Shown in pieces: positions 58,401 through 64,000 of a DNA stretch of 64,000 nt (its first letter is position 1; each line of letters opens with the position of its first letter). Made by a program: the position numbers and the translations under genes. Where the stretch lies: contig NC_040017.1 of NCBI RefSeq assembly GCF_000972845.2, positions 21,586,742-21,650,741 of the forward strand. The letters are read 5' to 3'. The stretch comes from Larimichthys crocea. Its lineage: Eukaryota > Chordata > Actinopteri > Sciaenidae. A model generated the notes under the pieces. It worked only from the letters and a program-made list of their open reading frames with translations, was not told the origin of the DNA and ran no database searches.

Positions 58401-61100
58401 ATAATAATTTGTCGGTATCCTGCTTGTTTATCGTAAAGTGCTATGTCCAGTGTTTTCAGACTTTATGCTAAGCTAAGCTGACCATCTTCAGGCTGCAGCT
58501 TCATAACGGACAGATATGATTAATCTGCTCATCTGATTCCTGGCGAAAACACAAATGGACCTTCTTCCACAGCTGCCATTTTGACATGACATAGTAGGTA
58601 AACACAGGTGTTACCAAGGATACTAATTAAGGTCTCGTTCCAACACCTGTGTTTACTATTTCACGTCAAAATGGCTGCTGTGAAAAAGCTTTTTAGTGTG
58701 TTCTCTAAAATGTCGGACTGTTCCTTCATGTTCTGCTAACTTGTAATGATCATTTCTCATGTTGTGATTAATCAAATAAATTGAAAAAAATAATCAATAG
58801 AAGGATCAATAACCAAAGACTGATGCGTTCATGTCTCATGCAGTGAAACCCGTGGTACCGCGGTGCAGCGTGCCGGAGGCGGTCACAGTCGGAACATCGA
58901 CCGAGCTGCGATGTCTGGAGAACGAGGGCTTCCCTGCCTCTCAGTACCGCTGGTTCCACAACAACGAGGAGCTTCCTCAGGACTCAAAAACCAGCCCCAA
59001 GTTGGTCAACTCTTCCTACAGCATCAACCCAGACACTGGAAGCCTGGTAAAAAAGAGGGGCAGCTATTGCTACATCAAATACTTTTCATCTGTGCAAACT
59101 CCCGAAAAGCAAACTATATTATTAGAAGTGAACTTCTGCCCCAGACAGACGTGCAGGAAGTGGTTGGCTGACTGTTTATAGACAGGGCTCTTTAGCATCA
59201 AGGATACTCAATTACAGCTTATGTAATGTAAATGTGAACAGCGTAATCTGAATGAAACCATAACCACCGTATGACTAATAGCAGGATTAATGCGTGTGTG
59301 GAAAGATAGCCAGTGAGGAAACCCGACCTAAAACTGGCATATGAAAGGAGGATAATGTTGCATTCAAAGCCAATGTGATGTGTGTGGTGTACTGCAAAGA
59401 TATAAAGCTGGGTAAAAGTTGTGGCAGATATTCTATCACTAAGCACATTTCAATCCCCAGATCATAAAATGTAAGAACTCAGACGTCTCTTTAGCATTTT
59501 GTTGACAACGCAACGTGTCATTGCTCTGAAACGTTTCTAAAAATGTCTCCTCAGAAATTTCGAAGAGTGAGGAAGGAGGACGCAGGGGAATACTACTGTC
59601 AAGCAAAGAACGATGCGGGTCACGCGCAGTGTCCCTCACAAATGATGGAAGTCTGTGAGTGTCTAAAAGTCTGAGTCAGAGTTTTCAGAGGTCGTTTCTG
59701 AGGCTTTCTAAGACGAAAAAAAAACTTGTTTTATTATGTGCGGTGTTTTCTGTTGGGTGTGGAGACAGCTTCAAAAAAACAGATTACCGTACTTTAAAGT
59801 CTGGCAGGTACATCTGGCTAACAAGTCTGGACGGGAAGGGCAGGTAATCAGTGTACTAAAGCAATTAATGACGACAGCAATTAATGGAAAACAGCTGGGC
59901 AGATGGGTAATGAGTTTAGGCAGTCTTGTCTGCTACAAGTATGAAATCTGACAGCACAGGTGGACATATGAGCCATGAACAGATTCTTTGTTGTGTTCAA
60001 CATGTTCATGAGAAGAATTCATGAACCCTGATATCCTCATATGCAGCTGACAGCAACTAGAAAGAGGTAATGAGGACAGGAGAGGAGGAAGAGAAGAATG
60101 GAGCACTTGTTAAGTTATCTGTTGCACTATATTTGAAATGTGTTGTTTTCTACTGCCAACATAATACTGAATTAATGCAGGAAGACTTTTATAATCAGAA
60201 ATTCCTCTATATATTGTGTTATTTATTTATTTTACATGCCATTTTATAAAACTAGAGCTGCTGATAAACATTTTTTTCCACTAATGATGAATGATGATGT
60301 TCATGGCTCATCTAATCGGTTATCAAATTAACCGTTCGCAGATTTAACATTAAAATTCACAGTGATTGTTGAAATGCTAGATGATCAGGTGCTCACCTAA
60401 TGGCTGCGTACATGATATATCCACAAATAGTGCATGTGTTAGTTCTAAGAAGGTATTTTACTAATGCTACTTATTTCTCTGATCTGTCATGGAGAAGGTT
60501 TGTCCACACAAACATGCCCACTGCCTTTAGACGTGACACTTGTTTTCTACTGTACACAGTAAACTAGTTAGTCAGGTCTGCTGAGATTTGCAGATTACAT
60601 TAGAGCAGATAAAGACAAAGTCTTAATTGGTTTCTCTCTCTTATTACATTATTAGTATTACATTAATGTCATCTCTGTGTCCTGGTGCAGATGACGTTGA
60701 CATCCTCGGGATTTTCCTCAAGTCGTTTGGTGCAGTGATTGTATTCTTCTGTCTGGCTGCTTCCATTTGTCATTCCTTTAGACGTGGATGCTTCCACAAA
60801 AAAGGTCACAATGAAAATAAGTGAGTAGAAACGACTCTGGCGAAGGAAAGAAGGAATGTTGGTTTGTCTTTAATTCTAGACCACATCCAGGATAATTTTT
60901 TTTTATTGTTTATTTTCTTTGTTTCAGCTACAATTGGCCAGCACAGACTGATGGTGTTGAGTATGGCGATGCAGATGAGGTAAACAATCTGTCTTACTGT
61001 GAGTAAAGAAAGCTATTAAAGGAGGAGCTCTGCATACTAATTTTGCGATTGGTGTTTTTCACAGGGCCATTTTCGCCACAAGTCTTCATTCATCATTTGA
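52391..61100 (+). CDS. jam3: jam3 (junctional adhesion molecule C), complete, nine coding exons
   Basis: Exons are 52391-52442, 57038-57109, 57213-57326, 57518-57670, 58844-59046, 59555-59654, 60691-60820, 60928-60979 and 61065-61100. They total 912 bp, giving 303 residues plus stop (human JAM3 is about 310). All junctions are GT-AG with matching phases. The protein has a signal peptide, Ig-V domain 1 (C47, C109), Ig domain 2 (C154, C213, and a second pair C138/C224), a membrane segment at about 236-261, and a short tail ending S-S-F-I-I, a class II PDZ ligand that in mammals binds PAR-3 and ZO-1. The dimerisation motif R-I-E (58-60) is the JAM-C form, whereas JAM-A has RVE and JAM-B RLE. Sequons are at N98 and N186. 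The family mediates junctional, endothelial and, in zebrafish, myoblast contacts. The a or b paralogue cannot be decided. Confidence 0.95.
52443..57037 (+). other. jam3 intron 1 (4.6 kb)
   Basis: This runs from the GTAAGT donor to the pyrimidine-rich CTCCCCCCCCTGCAG acceptor. It contains a GT tract at 53006-53033. I recognise no other gene, RNA or transposon in it. Confidence 0.85.
53006..53033. repeat. (GT)n microsatellite in jam3 intron 1
   Basis: Fourteen GT/TG units, about 600 bp into the intron. Confidence 0.97.
57038..57109 (+). CDS. jam3: jam3 coding exon 2 (N-terminus of mature protein)
   Basis: The 72-bp exon is phase 1/1, with acceptor CCTGCAG and donor GTAAGT. It encodes about residues 19-41, ending in A-N-E-F-E, which corresponds to V-Q-E-F-E before the first Ig strand of human JAM3. 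Confidence 0.9.
57213..57326 (+). CDS. jam3: jam3 coding exon 3 (Ig domain 1, RIE motif)
   Basis: The 114-bp exon is phase 1/1. It encodes S-I-E-L-T-C with Ig1 cysteine 47, and N-P-R-I-E-W-K-K-I, where R-I-E is the homophilic binding motif. It ends Y-F-Q-N-K-I-A-G, close to human V-F-F-D-N-K-I-Q-G. Confidence 0.95.
57518..57670 (+). CDS. jam3: jam3 coding exon 4 (end of Ig domain 1)
   Basis: The 153-bp exon is phase 1/1, with acceptor AAAAAG after a short pyrimidine stretch and donor GTACGG. It encodes G-D-L-E-H-R-A through the D-T-A-E-Y-R-C-E-V motif (C109). N-A-T at residue 98 is a possible glycosylation site. Confidence 0.94.
57842..58555. mobile_element. Fold-back MITE in jam3 intron 4
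   Basis: The left part (TTAAAGGAATAGTTTTTGGG, then GAAACAGCTAGCCCGGCTTT and CCAAAGGTAACAAAATCTGT) and right part (GCTAAGCTAAGCTGACCATC, then GACAGATATGATTAATCTGC) belong to the same family as 35041-35614. The arms are diverged. The right border is approximate. Confidence 0.6.
58568..58682. repeat. 115-bp hairpin-forming inverted repeat in jam3 intron 4
   Basis: The left arm 58568-58612 (CACAGCTGCCATTTTGACAT ... AACACAGGTGTT) is the imperfect inverse of the right arm 58642-58682 (AACACCTGTGTTTACTATTT ... AATGGCTGCTGTG), with a loop of about 30 bp. The short size and strong pairing suggest a small palindromic MITE. Confidence 0.75.
58844..59046 (+). CDS. jam3: jam3 coding exon 5 (first part of Ig domain 2)
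   Basis: The 203-bp exon goes from phase 1 to phase 0, with acceptor ATGCAG and donor GTAAAA. It encodes [11 protein letters not shown], the second-domain cysteine L-R-C-L-E, Y-R-W-F-H-N-N, the sequon N-S-S at residue 186 (also present in human), and N-P-D-T-G-S-L. The open frame runs on into the intron, but the clear donor and the next exon settle the end. Confidence 0.95.
59555..59654 (+). CDS. jam3: jam3 coding exon 6 (end of Ig domain 2)
   Basis: The 100-bp exon goes from phase 0 to phase 1, with acceptor CCTCAG and donor GTGAGT. It encodes [15 protein letters not shown] (C213) and D-A-G-H-A-Q-C (C224, the partner of C138), ending in M-M-E-V-Y as in other JAM3 proteins. Confidence 0.95.
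59655..60690 (+). other. jam3 intron 6 (1.0 kb)
   Basis: AT-rich intron with no recognised repeat or exon. The neighbouring 508-bp intron 5 (59047-59554) is similarly plain. Confidence 0.8.
60691..60820 (+). CDS. jam3: jam3 coding exon 7 (membrane segment)
   Basis: The 130-bp exon goes from phase 1 to phase 2, with acceptor GTGCAG and donor GTGAGT. It encodes [26 protein letters not shown], then the stop-transfer R-R-G-C-F-H-K-K. A lysine (K242) falls inside the predicted membrane span, which is unusual. Confidence 0.93.
60928..60979 (+). CDS. jam3: jam3 coding exon 8 (cytoplasmic tail)
   Basis: The 52-bp exon goes from phase 2 to phase 0, with acceptor TTTCAG and donor GTAAAC. It encodes [18 protein letters not shown], which aligns with human S-Y-K-N-P-G-K-P-D-G-V-N-Y. 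The position of human Ser281 is Asn275 here. Confidence 0.92.
61065..61100 (+). CDS. jam3: jam3 coding exon 9 (PDZ-binding C-terminus and stop)
   Basis: This tiny last coding exon (acceptor CACAG) encodes [11 protein letters not shown] and a TGA stop. The end matches human D-F-R-H-K-S-S-F-V-I apart from I for V, and keeps the class II PDZ ligand. Confidence 0.95.
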   Translation, partial: GHFRHKSSFII

Positions 61101-61691
61101 CAGCTGAGCGGGGCGATAAGACGGAGCCAAGGCAAAAACAAAAACCGTCGAGGTTGACTTGCTACAACAATGATCCAGATGGTGAAGTTTGAGGCGTGAC
61201 ATGGCACATTATTCTCTGATGCACATAAAAAAATCAAATCAACCAACTTGCCAAAGTAATTTTAATATCATTTTGTGGCACAGTTTCATGTTTTTTATAA
61301 CATTATAGCATCTTTTCTCGGTTAGTGTTCATTTCCAATTAAAACATTATTTTTTTTTAAACCTTATTCGACTTGTTTTTTAATCACATTTTTATTAGAC
61401 AACAAGAGTATTTCAAAGCTGTGGAATTTAATATCCAGTCCATGGTTTCATTGCAAAAGATGCTGGAAGCTACATTCCTTCATGGTTTTTTGGACTTTTA
61501 TAACTCTTGAACTTTTTACAGAGTACACTGAAATTGTTTTACAAAACTACTTTACATTATCTTTGTTCATAAGATAAACATGTTGTTATTTTGTTCCACG
61601 TGGGGAAGAGCTGAAAACCTGTTTTTGTATATACTGTAGTTACAGAGGCAATAAGCAGCAGACTGTAGATGGCTGATGAGCTCTGATTCAT

Positions 61692-61862
61692 AAGGCACAA
61701 TTTATCAGCCTCCCTTATATTTACAGATGATAACAAGTATGTACGAGTAACCCGTGAATTTGAATACCATATATCCCACTATGCTGCAAAGTCAATATGT
61801 ACTATAAAGGTGGTGAAGTTTGATTTTTAGAGTGCTGTTTCTGTGTATAAGTGACCTTCTGT
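61692..61862 (+). repeat. Left arm of a long inverted repeat (in the jam3 3' UTR)
   Basis: This pairs with the reverse complement of 63833-64000. In the well-aligned part I count about four substitutions over some 150 bp, plus a 3-bp indel near the outer end. The similarity stops sharply after CCTTCTGT. Confidence 0.88.
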
Positions 61863-61993
61863 GCTTTACTAATTATTTTGTGAGTATTGGACATATTGTC
61901 CAGTTTTGACTCAGTATTTAATGTACATAAATACATACTTTTTTTATCTTTGAGTTTTCATACATTGCACTCCATACTTTATTGTAAATATGC

Positions 61994-62018
61994 AATAAAA
62001 CTGTTTGTTGGAAATAAA
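61994..62018 (+). terminator. jam3 polyadenylation signals
   Basis: Two AATAAA hexamers lie at 61994-61999 and 62013-62018. They are followed by a GT-rich stretch (CAGTGTGTTTCTGCAGTGTT) that would serve as the downstream element, about 900 bp past the stop codon. Confidence 0.65.
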
Positions 62019-62326
62019 TTTACAGTATAAACTGTTCAGTGTGTTTCTGCAGTGTTGAGCCCGTCATTTCAAACATTGGTGTCAATGATTTGTGTAACAA
62101 CTCAGGAACTGTTGTAAAATGTCCACTGTTCATTTGTTATTAATACTCATGTTATTTTGTTACTATTAAATACATTTGGACTGTTGACGTTGTGGAGACT
62201 CAAATGTTTCATGTGTTTTATTATGGGAGGGTCATGTCAGATTTCACCCGTGAAAATCAAACAGCTGCAAGTGGCTGTGACAAGAAATGTTTGTTTTTTT
62301 GGAACTGTTAATTTAAAGATAGCACA

Positions 62327-62408
62327 GTACAATAAAGAGATTAATTTGAACAACTATATATTGTTGGGTACAATAAAGAGATTAATTTGAACAACTATAT
62401 ATTGTTGG
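62327..62408. repeat. Exact two-copy tandem duplication, 41-bp unit
   Basis: The unit 62327-62367 is repeated exactly at 62368-62408. It includes ATAAAGAGATTAATTTGAAC. Confidence 0.92.
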
Positions 62409-63093
62409 GTAGTTTAATCTCTCTTTTTTTTTAAAGTAACATGTTTGACATTTTATACTTTTATACCTTAGTTGTACATTATTTGACAGCTTTTGAAACT
62501 AGTAGCTTTACATATTATCTCATATACAAAATAGGTGGTAAGCTCATAAAATATCATATCCACTTCAGTCAGCCACTGCTACTCACTGTCCAGCAGCGCG
62601 ACCTAGGGTGCGCACTTGGCAGCTCTGTTTTTACGCATGCATACACCCACACAGATTATTATAACTCACCTGGTGTGTTTGGAAGTTTGCCGCCACACAG
62701 TTACCTGTCCGCTTCCGGTGTTGTGCAGTTGTTGTTTCGGGCTCGGTTTCCTTTGGTCCCGCCCCCGTCCGAAATGGCCCGAAGGGCGACGGGAGCGCGC
62801 GTCACAAAAAGCTCGCCCCCGAGATGTTGCGCTCGTACCACAGAAGCACTGTGGAGCGAGCATCGCTACAGATGGGACTAGTATGTGTAAGCAGAGTCAG
62901 TTTAGTGTACTTGACAGCTTCACAGTCAGAGTTATGCAGAAAACAAGACCTGCCATGAAATGCACCCCACCTGCATAATTTTGTTCCTTTTCACCCCAGC
63001 ATCAGGCACCTTTAACAGCATACATTTGGTGCCAATATACGTATGAGTTTGATAGGTCTGACAACAGAACAGTCAATGGTGGATGGGGATTTA

Positions 63094-63178
63094 TTTATTG
63101 TATTTTGTTTTATAAAGCAGCAAGAAAAATATTTTTTATTGTATTTTGTTTTATAAAGCAGCAAGAAAAATATTTAAT
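63094..63178. repeat. Two-copy tandem duplication, 41-bp period
   Basis: TTTATTGTATTTTGTTTTAT and the following AAAGCAGCAAGAAAAATAT recur with a 41-bp shift (63094 and 63135). Confidence 0.9.
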
Positions 63179-63832
63179 ATCTTAAAAACAAGATGGAGAT
63201 GTCCTTTAATAATGAGAAACTGAAGGTTTATGGTGAAAAATTGTATACTTTAAATACTTATGACCTATATTAGATAGATCAGATAGAATGACTTCCTTTT
63301 GACAGAGGAGCTGCAGGAGTCTCTGACTGAAATCTGCTCTGCTGTCTCAGGAGGAGACAGCAGGAGAATGCTAGAAAAAGTTAAAGCACATAAACATCTC
63401 CTCATGTGTGTTATTATTGTAAATGTTATATGTATTTTTGTCATTCAATAAAATATCAGTTTTAAAAACTTGGTTAAACAATTGAATGCAGAGCTTTGGC
63501 TTGTGATTTTATTATTTATTTTACTTCTAATAGTATTTTTACATTGTGGTACAGCCACTTTTACTACCTGCTACATGCTGTGACTGTGACTTTCATTCAT
63601 ATTTTTACAGCCTAATTTAATTGTACACAGTCCTTTGTCTTTCTCATATTTTTATAAAACATTTTTATTTCTACGGTCACTTTATATTTCTATTTTTTAT
63701 TTTTTACATTCCATACTTTTTTGTATAGATGTTTAGCACGGATTCACTTCTTAACACAGTTATATATTTATTTTCTATGCAAATGTTTAATTCCTCTGCA
63801 CATTTTTTTACTTTTAGAGTTTAGACTCTGCT

Positions 63833-64000
63833 ACAGAAGGTTACTTATACACAGAAACAGCACTCTAAAAATCCAACTTCACCACCTTTATAGTATATTT
63901 TGACTTTGCAGCATAGTGGGATATATGGTATTCAAATTCACGGGTTACTCGTACATACTTGTTATCATCTGTAAATATAAGGGAGGCTGATGAATTCCTT
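63833..64000 (-). repeat. Right arm of the long inverted repeat (runs off the window)
   Basis: This is the reverse-complement copy of 61692-61862, reaching the last base of the window, so it may continue. The arms are about 2 kb apart. Confidence 0.88.

Larger units (their letters stand above)
57671..58843 (+). other. jam3 intron 4 (filled by two repeat elements)
   Basis: Most of this 1.17-kb intron is a fold-back MITE (57842-58555) and a hairpin repeat (58568-58682), listed separately. Confidence 0.85.
61101..62035 (+). other. jam3 3' UTR
   Basis: AT-rich sequence follows the TGA stop up to two polyadenylation signals. The part 61692-61862 has an inverted near-copy at 63833-64000. UTR length is inferred from the position of the signals. 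Confidence 0.65.
62036..63832. other. Intergenic sequence downstream of jam3
   Basis: I recognise no gene here. It contains two exact tandem duplications (62327-62408 and 63094-63178). The stretch GTTGGGTAGTTTAATC near 62403 resembles part of the MITE family at 43862-44670. A CpG-rich patch at about 62740-62840 includes CCCGCCCCCGTCCGAAATGG and could mark a promoter of a further gene, but no exon can be supported. Confidence 0.55.

Noticed and set aside
58831..59181. Continuous open frame through jam3 exon 5 as an intron-retaining product
   Set aside because: The frame runs past a clear donor at 59047 and the next exon joins in frame to complete the Ig domain, so the extension is intronic read-through.
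62441..62978. Overlapping open frames of 146 and 120 residues downstream of jam3
   Set aside because: They overlap in different frames across the CpG-rich patch, and neither shows a known motif. GC-rich sequence gives long frames by chance.

Overview
The window looks like nuclear DNA of a teleost fish. It has short coding exons with GT-AG splice sites inside long AT-rich introns, many CA/GT, GATA and homopolymer tracts, and the usual litter of fish LINE tails, a tRNA-derived SINE and palindromic MITEs. I find two protein-coding genes, both immunoglobulin-superfamily cell-adhesion genes in head-to-head orientation: igsf9b (turtle homolog B) on the minus strand and jam3 (junctional adhesion molecule C) on the plus strand. 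As far as I recall, human IGSF9B and JAM3 are neighbours in the same orientation on 11q25, so this looks like conserved vertebrate linkage.

Layout: 1-37.25 kb is the 5' part of igsf9b, read right to left. Its signal-peptide exon is at 37186-37249, and the two exons of the first Ig domain are at 19039-19236 and 2979-3125. The rest of the gene lies beyond position 1. Positions 1-7354 and 7965-15212 are two versions of the same ~7.3 kb, separated by a 10-N gap at 7355-7364 and differing by many small indels. This looks like two contig ends or haplotypes that overlap but were never merged. Igsf9b exon 3 therefore appears twice, and the second copy (10882-11024) has frame-breaking indels. From 37.6 to 50.1 kb is intergenic sequence with microsatellites and MITEs. 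From 50.1 to 52.2 kb is a composite transposable-element block: an L1-type LINE 3' end, then its tail alternating with an inverted-repeat element in an A-B-A-B-A pattern. This block stops just upstream of the jam3 promoter. Jam3 is complete, with nine coding exons between 52391 and 61100 that encode 303 residues, followed by a 3' UTR to about 62.03 kb. A ~170 bp piece of that 3' UTR recurs in inverted orientation at the window's right edge.

Both genes encode type I membrane adhesion proteins. Igsf9b works at neuronal contacts and inhibitory synapses. Jam3 works at tight junctions, endothelium and other cell contacts through homophilic or JAM-B binding and a C-terminal PDZ ligand. They share domain type and locus, but the sequence does not show joint function. 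I found no RNA gene, CRISPR array or new enzymatic system. The most useful unusual points are the false-duplication structure, the TE array next to the jam3 promoter, the inverted 3' UTR copy, and a recurring class of exact 41-45 bp two-copy tandem duplications.
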